A stretch of DNA of 64,000 bases from Sinimarinibacterium arenosum (GTDB lineage Bacteria; Pseudomonadota; Gammaproteobacteria; Nevskiales; Nevskiaceae), in assembly GCF_005047655.1 (NCBI RefSeq), contig NZ_SUKF01000002.1, positions 436,930 through 500,929 of the forward strand, given 5' to 3'. Position numbers and translations under genes: made by a program. Positions 1 to 9,276 of this stretch are shown here, piece by piece; position 1 is the stretch's first letter, and each line of letters begins with the position of its first letter. The notes under the pieces are model-generated. The model made no database searches. It saw only the letters and a program-made list of their open reading frames with translations, and was not told where the DNA came from.

Positions 1-123
1 GCCAAACTTGTCCGACGATACCTTCGTCAGCGCCGCCGTCGTCGTCGTCTTGCCATGGTCCACGTGACCAATCGTCCCCACGTTAACGTGCGGCTTCGTA
101 CGTGCAAATTTTTCCTTGGACAT
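1..123 (-). CDS. tuf: Elongation factor Tu, N-terminal part (partial at window edge)
   Basis: The reading frame begins at the ATG at 121-123 on the minus strand and runs off the window; 41 residues are visible. EF-Tu is the GTPase that delivers aminoacyl-tRNA to the ribosome. The visible N-terminus has the family start [20 protein letters not shown] followed by the P-loop GHVDHGKT. After the P-loop the sequence reads TTTTAAL where many EF-Tu proteins have TTLTAAI; this is a conservative oddity only. It lies directly downstream of tRNA-Thr, tRNA-Gly and tRNA-Tyr on the same strand, the arrangement of the enterobacterial tufB operon, so it is probably co-transcribed with them. A GGAG sits about ten bases before the start. 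Confidence 0.97.
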   Translation of the reverse strand, partial: MSKEKFARTKPHVNVGTIGHVDHGKTTTTAALTKVSSDKFG

Positions 124-166
124 TATCTCAGGCTCCGATCTTCTAGGATCACGTGGCTACCGAATT

Positions 167-242
167 TGGTGCCCACCACTGGAATCGAACCAGCGACCTC
201 ACCCTTACCAAGGGTGTGCTCTACCGACTGAGCTAGGTGGGC
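167..242 (-). tRNA. tRNA-Thr (anticodon GGT)
   Basis: The 76-base minus-strand sequence folds as a full cloverleaf: acceptor GCCCACC pairing with GGTGGGC, D-arm AGCTCAGTCGGTAGAGC, anticodon stem CACCC/GGGTG with loop TTGGTAA (anticodon GGT), T-arm GCTGG TTCGATT CCAGT, and an encoded CCA end. It is the last tRNA before tuf, as in thrT-tufB. Confidence 0.97.
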
Positions 243-273
243 GTTACGCTTGCCGCTTACATCAATAAGCTTC

Positions 274-347
274 TGGAGCGGGTGAAGGGAATCGAACCCT
301 CGTCGTAAGCTTGGAAGGCTTCTGCTCTACCATTGAGCTACACCCGC
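274..347 (-). tRNA. tRNA-Gly (anticodon TCC)
   Basis: A 74-base cloverleaf with acceptor GCGGGTG, D-arm AGCTCAATGGTAGAGC, anticodon loop CTTCCAA (anticodon TCC), T-loop TTCGATT and an encoded CCA. It is the middle tRNA of the Tyr-Gly-Thr-tuf cluster and corresponds in position to glyT of E. coli. Confidence 0.97.
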
Positions 348-467
348 TTCACACGCTCTTCGAACTGCGCCATCCGGCACCGCCCGAATCCACACATCTA
401 CAACTTGAGCGGGCGGATTCGCACCGCCGAAGCGTGCAATCCCGCACTCTCTACCGCATTTGTCGCT

Positions 468-553
<86 letters not shown>

Positions 554-595
554 GCCGACACCTCTTGAGACCCAGGGGCCCGCAAGGAGCCGCGT

Positions 596-624
596 ATTCT
601 CGTGACTGATGCCGGCCGCGTCAA
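596..624 (-). promoter_or_regulatory. Predicted sigma-70 promoter of the tRNA-Tyr/Gly/Thr-tuf operon
   Basis: On the minus strand a -35 box TTGACG (619-624) and a -10 box GAGAAT (596-601) are separated by exactly 17 bases. The bases just after the -10 box are GC-rich (CGCGGC), as is usual for stringently controlled stable-RNA promoters. It lies 43 bases before tRNA-Tyr. No experiment supports it; this is a match to consensus in the right place. Confidence 0.55.
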
Positions 625-728
625 GGAGTAATCACCCCCAATTTCACGACTTTCGCACTTTCATCCGCCTGTCACACCCACGCACAATACTGTTTCGTTG
701 TTTCCACCTACTCCAGCCGTCGAATTCC

Positions 729-1898
729 ATGAGCTTAAAGATCCAGGCAACTCGAACACTGCTGACGGCACTGCTAGGCACTTTGCTGCTGGCTGCTTGC
801 GGCGGCAGTGATCCCGCATCGAACGGCGGCAACACCTCCCAGGCCGCCAAGATCGGGCATGTCTTCGTGATCGTGCTGGAGAACAAGGATTTCGTGGACT
901 CGTTCGGCCCGGACTCGCTGGCCCCCTATCTGGCGCAGACGCTGCCGGCCCAGGGCGCGATGCTGGAAAACTACTACGGCGTGGCCCACAACAGCCTGGG
1001 CAACTACATCGCGATGATCAGCGGCCAGGGCCCCAATATCGCAACCCAGGCCGACTGCATCCTGTTCCAGGACTTCGTCGGCGCTGCGCCCGGGACACTG
1101 CACCCGACCCAGGCCATCGGTCAGGGCTGCGTGTATCCGGCTTCGGTTCCCAGCCTGCCGGACCAGTTCCGCGAACGCGGAAACCTGAGCTGGAAGGGTT
1201 ACATGGAGGACATGGGCAACGATCCGGCTCGCGAGGCCGCGACCTGCGCACATCCCTCCGTGAATAGCGTGGATGGCACCCAGGCCGCAGCAGAAACGGA
1301 CCACTACGCGACGCGTCACAACCCGTTCATGTATTTCCATTCGGTGATCGACGACCAAGCCTACTGCGATGAGCGTGTGGTCAACCTCGAAGTCCTGCGC
1401 GACGACCTCAAGCAGATTGCCACCACGCCCAATTTCTCGTTCATTACGCCGAGTCTCTGCCACGACGGCCACGACTCACCCTGCGTCAACGGCGAAGCCG
1501 GCGGCCTGGTGTCGTCCAACGAGTTCCTCGAGACCTGGGTTCCGCAAATCCTGGCGTCGCCGGCGTTCAAGAAGGATGGCCTTCTGGTCGTGACTTTCGA
1601 CGAGGCGGAAAACTTCACCACCGACGCCAGCGCCTGCTGCAGCGGCGGACCGACCCTGAACACGCCACTGCCGGGCATTACCGGCCTGGGCGGCGGACGC
1701 GTTGGTGCTGTGCTGCTGTCGCCGTTCATCGAACCGGGCACGGTGTCGCAGGTCGAGTACAACCACTACTCCTTCCTGCACAGCGTTCAGGATTTCTTCG
1801 GCCTGTCTTATCTGGGCTTCGCCGACGATGACGCGGCCACGACCTTCGGCGCCGACGTGTTCACGCGCCAGATGCCCGAGTTGCCGCCGCGTCCGTGA
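729..1898 (+). CDS. Exported lipoprotein of the phosphoesterase family (PF04185-like)
   Basis: The 389-residue product resembles the phosphoesterase superfamily that includes acid phosphatases and phospholipase C-like enzymes. A lipoprotein signal ends in LLLAAC with the lipidated Cys at residue 24, so it should sit in the periplasm on a membrane. The opening HVFVIVLENKDF and the YYGVAHNSLGNYIAMISGQ segment are the family's metal and phosphate region; VVTFDEAE and GAVLLSPFIEPG near the C-terminus are further family signatures. The ATG at 729 is chosen because it gives the signal peptide; the frame is open back to 609. Its stop overlaps the GTG start of the downstream cytochrome, which suggests coupled translation. 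The exact substrate cannot be read from sequence. Confidence 0.85.
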   Translation: MSLKIQATRTLLTALLGTLLLAACGGSDPASNGGNTSQAAKIGHVFVIVLENKDFVDSFGPDSLAPYLAQTLPAQGAMLENYYGVAHNSLGNYIAMISGQGPNIATQADCILFQDFVGAAPGTLHPTQAIGQGCVYPASVPSLPDQFRERGNLSWKGYMEDMGNDPAREAATCAHPSVNSVDGTQAAAETDHYATRHNPFMYFHSVIDDQAYCDERVVNLEVLRDDLKQIATTPNFSFITPSLCHDGHDSPCVNGEAGGLVSSNEFLETWVPQILASPAFKKDGLLVVTFDEAENFTTDASACCSGGPTLNTPLPGITGLGGGRVGAVLLSPFIEPGTVSQVEYNHYSFLHSVQDFFGLSYLGFADDDAATTFGADVFTRQMPELPPRP

Positions 1899-3571
1899 GC
1901 CAGCGCTGGCGACTGGCACTGCTGGCCGTAGCTGCCGCGGTCGCAGTGCTGGTCTGGACCGAGCAGGCACCGCAGCCCGAAAGCAACCCGACACCGGCGT
2001 CAGATCCGCCGCGCTCGGCGGCGCTCTACGATCCACTGGCGGCCGCCCGCGCCGAAACCCGGATCGGCAATGTCGAGGCCGGCATTCCGGCACAGTGCTA
2101 TACGGATCCCGCCGAGGGGCACAATCCCTGCTGGGTCTGTCACACCGGCGCCAACGGCCGCAACCGCACCGACGATCTGGACCGGCAGCGGCATTACCGC
2201 TTCACAACGCGCGCACGCCATAACCCCTGGGACAACCTGTTCGTCGATCGGCGAGCCGGGATCGACGCGATCGGCGACGATGAAATCCTCGCGTATATCC
2301 GCCAGGACAACGTGGCCGCGCTGCGCACCGCCCTGCGCGACGTGCCGCAGAAGCTGGCGTGGCGCCCCGATCTGGACTACACACAGGGCTTCGACGACGG
2401 CTTTGCCCGCGACGGCTCCGGCTGGCGCGCCTTCCGCTACAAGCCCGTACCGGCCGCGTTCTGGCCCACCAACGGCGCCACCGACGACGTGCTGGTGCGC
2501 CTGCCCGAGCGCTTTCGCCAGGAGGCCGGCCATCAGCCCTCGCGGATGATCTACCGCATCAACCTGGCCCTGCTCGAAGCGGCAATCGCGATCGCCGATT
2601 CCGTTGCCGACGCCGAGCTCACCCTGCCCACTGAACCCTTGGACGAAACCGTCGCGGGCCTCGATCTGGATGGTGACGGCACGCTCGGAACCGCCTTGAT
2701 GATCCGCGGACTGCCCTCGCACTACGCCGGCGCCGCGGCGGACGCGCCCGTGCGCCGCTACGACTATCCGGTTGGCACCGAGTTCCTGCACGGCGTGCGC
2801 TATATCGACCCGGATGCGCCGGATCTTCTTTCACGGCGCTTCAAGGAACTGCGCTACGCCGTCAAGCGCGCACACCTCGACGATGCCGCGTTGCAACGCC
2901 GTGTCGACGCGGACGCCGTGACCCAGCAGATCGGCGCCATTCCGCGCTATGCCGGGACCGCACTCACAGGACAGACCAACGACTACGCCTGGCGCCTGTT
3001 CGGCTATATCGAGGACGCGCAGGGTCGCCTGCGCCTGCAGACGCGCGAGGAACAGCTGTACTGCATGGGTTGCCACACCGGCATCGGCGTCACCGTCGAT
3101 CAGACCTTCAGCCTGCCACGCAAGCTGCCCGGCGCCGCCGGCTGGGGCCTGCAGACGCTCGCCGGCATGCAGGACGTGCCGCAGGCCGGCAGCAAGACCC
3201 CCGAAATCCTGCAGTTCCTCCAGCGCGCCGGGGCCGGTGACGAGTTCCGCGCCAACGACGAGATGCTGCAGCGGTTTTTCCCTGATGGAACGCTGGACGA
3301 AACGCTGGTGCGGCGCGCCGCCCCCGGCGGCCCCGACGACATCCGCAGTCTGATCGTGCCGTCGCGCGCACGCGCGCTGGCACTGAACAAGGCCTACATG
3401 GTGCTGGTACGCGAACAGAGCTATCGCCTCGGACGCACGCCGCTGCTGCAGCCGGCGCCGGCGGCGCTGCGACAGATTGAGCGCGACGACACCGGCCTCG
3501 AAGCCAGCGGCAAGGTCTACGACGACGGCCGCCTATGGCTAGATTGGGCGTCAACCCGCCCCGCCCCCTGA
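1895..3571 (+). CDS. Membrane-anchored protein with two c-type haem motifs
   Basis: The 558-residue protein has an N-terminal hydrophobic segment (about residues 5-22) that would export or anchor it. Two CxxCH haem-binding motifs are seen, CWVCH at residues 79-83 and CMGCH at 390-394, which argues for a periplasmic two-haem cytochrome. An EF-hand-like calcium loop DLDGDGTLG occurs at residues 257-265. I do not recognise a named family for the spacing between the haem sites. Start is GTG at 1895, overlapping the stop of the phosphoesterase by four bases; no ribosome site of its own is visible, so translation is probably coupled. The pairing hints at a shared role in oxidising or processing a phosphoester, but that is inference. 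Confidence 0.75.
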   Translation: MSQRWRLALLAVAAAVAVLVWTEQAPQPESNPTPASDPPRSAALYDPLAAARAETRIGNVEAGIPAQCYTDPAEGHNPCWVCHTGANGRNRTDDLDRQRHYRFTTRARHNPWDNLFVDRRAGIDAIGDDEILAYIRQDNVAALRTALRDVPQKLAWRPDLDYTQGFDDGFARDGSGWRAFRYKPVPAAFWPTNGATDDVLVRLPERFRQEAGHQPSRMIYRINLALLEAAIAIADSVADAELTLPTEPLDETVAGLDLDGDGTLGTALMIRGLPSHYAGAAADAPVRRYDYPVGTEFLHGVRYIDPDAPDLLSRRFKELRYAVKRAHLDDAALQRRVDADAVTQQIGAIPRYAGTALTGQTNDYAWRLFGYIEDAQGRLRLQTREEQLYCMGCHTGIGVTVDQTFSLPRKLPGAAGWGLQTLAGMQDVPQAGSKTPEILQFLQRAGAGDEFRANDEMLQRFFPDGTLDETLVRRAAPGGPDDIRSLIVPSRARALALNKAYMVLVREQSYRLGRTPLLQPAPAALRQIERDDTGLEASGKVYDDGRLWLDWASTRPAP

Positions 3572-3584
3572 GTCTCCTGTCGCT

Positions 3585-6098
3585 TCACACCCGCGGCTTG
3601 GCGCGCCGGGTCGGCGCGGCGGACAGGGGATCGTCCGGCCACGGATGCTTCGGGTAGCGCCCGCGCAGATCCTTGCGCACATCGGCATAGCCGCGCGCCC
3701 AGAAACCCGCCAGATCCTGCGTCACCGCAACCGGTCGTCGCGCCGGCGACAGCAGGTGCAATACGACCGGTATGCGGCCCTCGTTGACCGTCGGCGTCTG
3801 CGCGCAGCCGAACATCTCCTGCAGCTTGACCTCCAGTGCCGGCGCCTCTGGCGGCCGATACTCCAGCCGCAGTCGCGAGCCGGTCGGCACGGTCAGGTGC
3901 GTCGGCGCCAGCCGCTGCAGCGCCTGCTGCTGCGGATAGTCGAGTTGCGCCACCAGCACCATGCCGAGATCGAGCCGGCTCAGATGCGCACGGCGGCCAA
4001 TACCTGACAGATGCGGCAGCAGCCAGTCCTCAAGCGTTGCCAACAGGGACGCGTCGTCGACCGCCGGCCACGCTTCGTCCGGGCGCCAGACACGCAGCGA
4101 CTCCACCCGCGCCTGCCATTGCCGGGTTTCGTCGGTCCACGGCAGGCACCCCAGCCCCAGCTGACGGACGCCGTCCAGCATCGCGCGGCTGACGGCGTCT
4201 CCGGCGCCCGCCGGCAGCGGCCGGCTCGACAGGACGAGGGAACCGAGTCGTTGCTGCCGCTCGGCAATGACCACTTCGGTCTGCGCATCCCAGAGCACGC
4301 GATCCTCATTGCGAATGGCCTCGGCATGATCCGCGCGCAATGCGCCCTCATCGAACACGACGGCCTGGCGGATGCGCCGTGCGCTGCCCTGCCCCGCACC
4401 GGTCTGCACACTCCAGTGGGCGATCGCGAGCCATTCGGAATGCGCCAGCGGATCGCCCTCGCCGATACGGGCCTCGCCACCATCCGCGCACAGATAGGCC
4501 ACCTCGCGCACACCGCGGATGCCGGGACGGCGTCGCGCAATCCGCTCGGGATAGCCCCAGGCCACCACCCGGGCAATCTCCTCGATCGACACACTGCGCG
4601 CCGGCTCGACGCCGATCAGCCGCGCCAGCTGCGTCACGCTGTCACGCACCCGCCGCTGCATCGCAGGGTCGGTGCGCCCGGCCACGGCCGCCTGGACCGC
4701 CAATGCCAGATCTGCCGAGCCGCCATCGCGCTCATCCAGCACCGCGGCGACCCAGATCGCCACGCCCGCAAGGCCCTGTGCCTTCGCTGACAGCAGCATG
4801 TGGCCACGGCGCGGCGCGGTGGGCAGCCGCGCCAGCTCGCGCCCATGCGCGGTAATACGTCCGGCGGAATCGATCGCCCCCAGATCGCCGAGCAGACTCC
4901 GGGCATAGCGCCACGCCGTCGGCGGCGGCAGGTCCAGCAGACGCAAGGACTCAGGACCCTCGACCCCCCACGCCGCCAGCTCCAGCGCAAAGCGGGTCAA
5001 ATCGACCGCCAGAATCTCCGGCGTGTCGTGCGCGGCCAGCCCACCTTGCTGTTCGGCACTCCACAGGCGATAGCACACGCCGGGCCCGAGACGCCCGGCA
5101 CGGCCCGCACGCTGATCGGCTGACGCGCGCGACACGCGCTGGGTCTCGAGCCGATCCGCTCCGGCACCGAAGTCGAAGCGAGCAACCCGCACCAGACCGC
5201 CATCAACGATCGTCCGCACGCTCTCCACGGTGAGGCTGGTCTGCGCCAGATTGGTGGCCAGGATGACCTTGCGCCGGCCACCCGGATCCGGCAGCAGCGC
5301 CGCATCCTGGTCCTGCGGCGACAGATCGCCGTACAGCGGACACACCGCCACAGCATCGGTCAGCCTGGCCTCAAGCGCGCGCTGCGCGCTGCGGATCTCG
5401 CGCACCCCGGGCAGAAACGCCAGCACGTCGCCCTCGGTGTCCTGCAATGCCGTTGCGACGCCCTGTGCCACCGCAGCGCCGTGCTCGGTCTCACCGCGCA
5501 AGGGTTGGTAGCGCAGGTCCACCGGATACATCTTTCCGCCGCTTTCAATCAACGGCGCGTCATCCAGCAACCGCACCACACGCTGCGTGTCGAGTGTGGC
5601 CGACATCACCAGCACGCGCAGATCCGGCCGCAGCGTCTCGCGTGCGTCCAGCGCCAGCGCCAGTGCCAGATCAGCATCCAGCGAGCGCTCGTGAAACTCG
5701 TCGAAGATCAGCAGCCCGGTATCCGGCAGCTCCGGATCGGCCTGCAGGCGGCGCGCCAGCAAACCCTCGGTCACGACCTCGATCCGTGTTTGCGCACTGG
5801 TCTTGCGCTCGAAGCGCACCTGATAGCCGACCCGCTGTCCGACCGCCTCGCCCAGCAGGCTGGCCATGCGCCGCGCCGCCGCGCGCGCCGCGACCCGCCG
5901 CGGCTCCAGCATCACGATCTTGCGGCCCTGCAACCACGCTTCGTCCAGTAGCGCCAACGGAATCACGGTGGTCTTTCCGGAACCCGGGGGCGCCGCCAGC
6001 ACCGCGCGTCCCGCCTCGGACAGCGCCGCACGCAGCGGCCCGACCGCATCCAGAACCGGCAGATTCAATCCAATGGGGACAGACACGAACGACGGCAA
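3585..6098 (-). CDS. hrpB: ATP-dependent helicase HrpB
   Basis: The 837-residue protein is a DEAH-family helicase. Motif I is APPGSGKTT (GSGKT at residues 39-43), motif II is DEFH at 133-136, motif III is MSATLD and motif VI contains QRAGRAGR. After the helicase core come the winged-helix/HA2-like region and the HrpB-specific C-terminal domain that ends in AGFWARGYADVRKDLRGRYPKHPWP, a typical HrpB tail. Length matches the family. The frame starts at TTG 6098; a GTG at 6086 is an equally good start and no ribosome site decides between them. The biological role of HrpB is poorly known. It is convergent with the cytochrome gene and separated from it by 13 bases. Confidence 0.95.
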   Translation of the reverse strand: MPSFVSVPIGLNLPVLDAVGPLRAALSEAGRAVLAAPPGSGKTTVIPLALLDEAWLQGRKIVMLEPRRVAARAAARRMASLLGEAVGQRVGYQVRFERKTSAQTRIEVVTEGLLARRLQADPELPDTGLLIFDEFHERSLDADLALALALDARETLRPDLRVLVMSATLDTQRVVRLLDDAPLIESGGKMYPVDLRYQPLRGETEHGAAVAQGVATALQDTEGDVLAFLPGVREIRSAQRALEARLTDAVAVCPLYGDLSPQDQDAALLPDPGGRRKVILATNLAQTSLTVESVRTIVDGGLVRVARFDFGAGADRLETQRVSRASADQRAGRAGRLGPGVCYRLWSAEQQGGLAAHDTPEILAVDLTRFALELAAWGVEGPESLRLLDLPPPTAWRYARSLLGDLGAIDSAGRITAHGRELARLPTAPRRGHMLLSAKAQGLAGVAIWVAAVLDERDGGSADLALAVQAAVAGRTDPAMQRRVRDSVTQLARLIGVEPARSVSIEEIARVVAWGYPERIARRRPGIRGVREVAYLCADGGEARIGEGDPLAHSEWLAIAHWSVQTGAGQGSARRIRQAVVFDEGALRADHAEAIRNEDRVLWDAQTEVVIAERQQRLGSLVLSSRPLPAGAGDAVSRAMLDGVRQLGLGCLPWTDETRQWQARVESLRVWRPDEAWPAVDDASLLATLEDWLLPHLSGIGRRAHLSRLDLGMVLVAQLDYPQQQALQRLAPTHLTVPTGSRLRLEYRPPEAPALEVKLQEMFGCAQTPTVNEGRIPVVLHLLSPARRPVAVTQDLAGFWARGYADVRKDLRGRYPKHPWPDDPLSAAPTRRAKPRV

Positions 6099-6176
6099 CC
6101 CGTGGCGATGGGCCGCATAGTCTAGGGCTGCGCGCGTCGCGCGACAGGCAGCGGGCTGGCGTCAACGCCCGCGGAA

Positions 6177-8156
6177 TCAGTCCACAAGCGTGGCGCCACC
6201 GCCATCGCAGCTCAGATTGCCGCCGACTTCAACCTTGTTCAGATCGATGCCCAGGGTATCGAGCAAGGTATTCAGCAGGGGATCCAGCAGCGGCGACAGC
6301 AGGCCGGTGATCACTGGCTCCAGAATCGCGCGCACGGTGTCATACAGCGCGCTGACGAGATTGAGCACGCCGCCCAGACCACCACCCGCGGCCGGGCCGT
6401 ACATCGTCAGTTCGATCCCGGCCAGCGTGTTGGCCAGGCTGGCGACGATGTTCTGCGTATCGAACGATGCATACAGCGGCGGCTGTCCGAGGTCCGGCGG
6501 ATCGACGTAGGTGTGGGTGTACGGGGTTCCGGCCACAGTCGTCTGGGCCATGATGCCAAGACCGCCTCCTTCGAACGGCCGGCGTGCCTCGCAGGACACC
6601 GGAAACAGCAAGAAGGACGTGCAGGTCTTCACGCCGACGTCCACCAACGGCACCGGCCCGACCGTTGGCGGCGCGTCCGATCCGAACACATACCCCGGCT
6701 GATTGGGATCGGTCTGCATCTGGCCAATCCGGAGATTGGCGATCGACGTCTCGATATTCGTATCGAGCGCCTTCTGTCCGTCTTCGCAGTTGTAGTCGGT
6801 GACTTTCGCCTCGCCACCAGCCAGATCCAGACTCACATCGATGCGTGGGTTGCCCGGCACCAGCTGGATATCCGTCACATCCTGCGGGATGCCCAGCAGC
6901 GCCCCCACCAGATCGCCAATCGCGGCAACCAGATTCAAGGACAGCACATTGTTCAGCAGCGACGTCACCGGCGCGGCCAAGCCGAGCACGGAGTTGAGGA
7001 GACCGGTGACACCCGCCAGGGCCGGAAGATTCACTGAAATCAGCGTACGCAACTGCGCCGTATTCACGTAGATCCGACCGGGACCATCCGGGTCGGCGCT
7101 GGCCAGCTCCGGATCGCCCACCGCGGAAATCTGCGGCGGCTCGATCACCTTGACCTGCACGCTGGCGATACCGAGGTCCAGCGTCGCGGCCAGCGCATTC
7201 TTGGAGTTGGCCGCCTGGACGATGGCCTGCACCAGCTGGAACAGCTGAATGCCGGCATCCAGTCCGGCGGACTGCGTCCCGGTTCCGACCGACACGATGT
7301 CGCCCAACGCCACCAGCGGCGTGGCCGGCGGAATCGACAGCTGCAAGGCCTCAAGCCCACCAATGGCGGCACTGATGTCGCCCGTGGCCTCGCCGCGCTC
7401 GAGCAGGTCGATGGCGACCCCGATCAGATCGCCGACCTCGACGTCGGTCTGCAGGAGTTGGTCGTACTGCCCGACCTCCAGGCCCAAATCGATGGCGAGC
7501 TGGTCCAGATATCCGAGCAGATGGATGTCGGTTGCGACCAAACCGTTCCATCCCACCGCTGAAAGCGAAACGTTTCCGCCCAGCAGCCCACCAAACAACG
7601 CGTTGAGCGCCGCAGACTGGCTTGTATCGACATTGATCAGGGTGCTGCGAATCGTCAGCTGCGCCATAGCCTGACTGGACAATGCCACCGCGGACGCCGA
7701 TAGCGTTGGCGTGGCACTGAATGGCAGGAAGCGCGGCGGCACGCCGGAGATGGTGGCGCGCACGGCATTGAGCTCGTCATCGATGACACTCGTGTCGAGT
7801 CGACCCGCGACAGTCGCAGCCGTCGGCATCCATTTGCCGCACTCCACTTGCAGGGCATACGGTTTGGTGCCGAGATTCCGCGCTGCGTTGTCTGCCGCCG
7901 CTGGAGTTGCGTTGTCCACGCAAGACCGCAGGCCGGTCACTGGGGATACCAGTTTGCGCGCACCCGCCATGGCGGCCAGATCGGCAGCCTTCTGGTACTC
8001 GCGCTTGTAGTAGTACAGGAAGCCGATATCGGTGATCGACAGCATGATCACGACCAGACTCAACGCGATCGCGGCAAAGGCGATGATCGCGCCGCCCTGG
8101 CGGTGCGCCGACGCCAGCCTGGCGTAGGAACGGGATGTGTTGCGGATCGACCTCAT
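6177..8156 (-). CDS. TadG-like protein with one N-terminal membrane anchor
   Basis: The 659-residue protein starts with a positive segment, then QGGAIIAFAAIALSLVVIMLS (a single membrane span at about residues 20-43) and the YYYKREYQKAADLAAMAGA segment, which is the pattern of Flp-pilus TadG/TadE-like proteins. The remainder is a long extracytoplasmic region rich in leucine and valine with few charges, plus a C-terminal stretch of repeated L-L-x-P-L-L patterns. Cysteines around CEDGQ and CTSFLLFPVSCEARR may form disulphides. It overlaps the preceding TadE-like gene by four bases (ATGA), so the three genes form one operon. No TadA ATPase, secretin, prepilin peptidase or Flp pilin is in the window. 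Confidence 0.75.
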   Translation of the reverse strand: MRSIRNTSRSYARLASAHRQGGAIIAFAAIALSLVVIMLSITDIGFLYYYKREYQKAADLAAMAGARKLVSPVTGLRSCVDNATPAAADNAARNLGTKPYALQVECGKWMPTAATVAGRLDTSVIDDELNAVRATISGVPPRFLPFSATPTLSASAVALSSQAMAQLTIRSTLINVDTSQSAALNALFGGLLGGNVSLSAVGWNGLVATDIHLLGYLDQLAIDLGLEVGQYDQLLQTDVEVGDLIGVAIDLLERGEATGDISAAIGGLEALQLSIPPATPLVALGDIVSVGTGTQSAGLDAGIQLFQLVQAIVQAANSKNALAATLDLGIASVQVKVIEPPQISAVGDPELASADPDGPGRIYVNTAQLRTLISVNLPALAGVTGLLNSVLGLAAPVTSLLNNVLSLNLVAAIGDLVGALLGIPQDVTDIQLVPGNPRIDVSLDLAGGEAKVTDYNCEDGQKALDTNIETSIANLRIGQMQTDPNQPGYVFGSDAPPTVGPVPLVDVGVKTCTSFLLFPVSCEARRPFEGGGLGIMAQTTVAGTPYTHTYVDPPDLGQPPLYASFDTQNIVASLANTLAGIELTMYGPAAGGGLGGVLNLVSALYDTVRAILEPVITGLLSPLLDPLLNTLLDTLGIDLNKVEVGGNLSCDGGGATLVD

Positions 8157-8677
8157 AGCTGCACGATCGCACAGCCGCTGAGCGTCTGCGGCATCCAGCT
8201 GTCAAAACCACCCACGATCGGCAGCGTGATGGACGGCAAGATCCGCGCGCTGCTGTACGGATACGAAACCCGAACCCGCAGCAGACCGGCCGAAGCCTCC
8301 CCCCCGCCGCAGCTGCCATTGTCGACGACCACCGTTGGAAGCACCGTCTGTTCCAGCCAGGTGCGACGCGCCGCGTAATCACCAATGCCGGCGGGCGCAA
8401 TGATCGACGACGACAGCGAATTGACCACTTCCAGCTTGATCGAGTCCTTGACTGATTCGGTAATGCTTGCGTAGCTGGTCGTTGAACCGCTGGCCAGCCC
8501 AAGCGCGCGCGCGCCGTCTGAAGCAGCGCGCGAAAGCGCCATCTGCGTGTACAACACGGAGCCGAAAGTCACCATGCCGTACAGAATCAGCACGAAAATG
8601 GGCAGCACGAAAGCAAATTCGATGACCGCCGCCCCGGCCTGACGACGCCCGCGATTCAATTTGATCTGAGGATTCAT
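8153..8677 (-). CDS. TadE-like pseudopilin protein (second of the cluster)
   Basis: The 174-residue product has the TadE signature: short basic N-terminus RGRRQAGAAVIEFAFVLPIF followed by one membrane span (about residues 15-38) and the small-residue segment ALSRAASDGARALGL. The E in VIEF is the conserved glutamate of type IV pilin-like signals. The rest would lie outside the cytoplasmic membrane. It overlaps the genes on both sides by four bases. Its likely role is as a minor pseudopilin or surface-structure component, by family knowledge only. Confidence 0.8.
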   Translation of the reverse strand: MNPQIKLNRGRRQAGAAVIEFAFVLPIFVLILYGMVTFGSVLYTQMALSRAASDGARALGLASGSTTSYASITESVKDSIKLEVVNSLSSSIIAPAGIGDYAARRTWLEQTVLPTVVVDNGSCGGGEASAGLLRVRVSYPYSSARILPSITLPIVGGFDSWMPQTLSGCAIVQL

Positions 8678-9276
8678 GAGCGCAGCGCCCGACCGTCGAG
8701 CAGCAATCGCGCCTGCCCCATCAAAGCCTTGGGCGTCAGCAAGCCCAGGCCCGGAACGGTCGGCAGAAACGGCGCGTTTTCATAGTCGTAGGTCACGGTG
8801 ACAACAACCTGGCAACTGGTCGCAAAGTCACTTCCGCATACCGGCGCGGCGCCGGCCCCGATGACACAGTCGGCCGAACCGCAGCTCACGACGGATGAAC
8901 TGACTGCGCAATCTTGGCCAACCGGGCAGACTCTCAAGACAATGGTGGGCGCCGCGCGATAGTCCATCCATTGCGCCCGCTGGGCCGACACGGCATAGCC
9001 CGCGCCGAGCCGGGAACTGAGCTGAAACTGGGCCTGCTCATCTGCATCGCAGGGATGCCCAAGACTGGCGGCACAGGTTCCCAGTGGATGGTGCAGCGCG
9101 GCGCGCGCGCCCTCCTCGGCAGAATGCTGTAAGCCCAAGCGCATCAGGAACACCACGCCATAGGTCAGAATGCCGTAGAACAGCAAAAACAGCACGGGAA
9201 AGACGAACGCAAACTCGATCGCCGTTGCGCCCGCCTGGGCTTTGGAGCCGGTCCCGTTATGCCTGTGCCTGACCAT
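8674..9276 (-). CDS. TadE-like pseudopilin protein (first of the cluster)
   Basis: The 200-residue protein has the same layout as its downstream neighbour: a basic N-terminus, QAGATAIEFAFVFPVLFLL with the conserved glutamate, one span, then HSAEEGARAALHHP. Several cysteines (CAASLGHPC, CPVGQDC, CGSADC, CGSDFATSC) lie in the exported part and could form disulphides. I choose the ATG at 9276 because the frame upstream (to 9351) codes an implausible cysteine-rich lead. The pair of TadE-like genes probably arose by duplication, though the exported parts have diverged. Confidence 0.78.
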   Translation of the reverse strand: MVRHRHNGTGSKAQAGATAIEFAFVFPVLFLLFYGILTYGVVFLMRLGLQHSAEEGARAALHHPLGTCAASLGHPCDADEQAQFQLSSRLGAGYAVSAQRAQWMDYRAAPTIVLRVCPVGQDCAVSSSVVSCGSADCVIGAGAAPVCGSDFATSCQVVVTVTYDYENAPFLPTVPGLGLLTPKALMGQARLLLDGRALRS

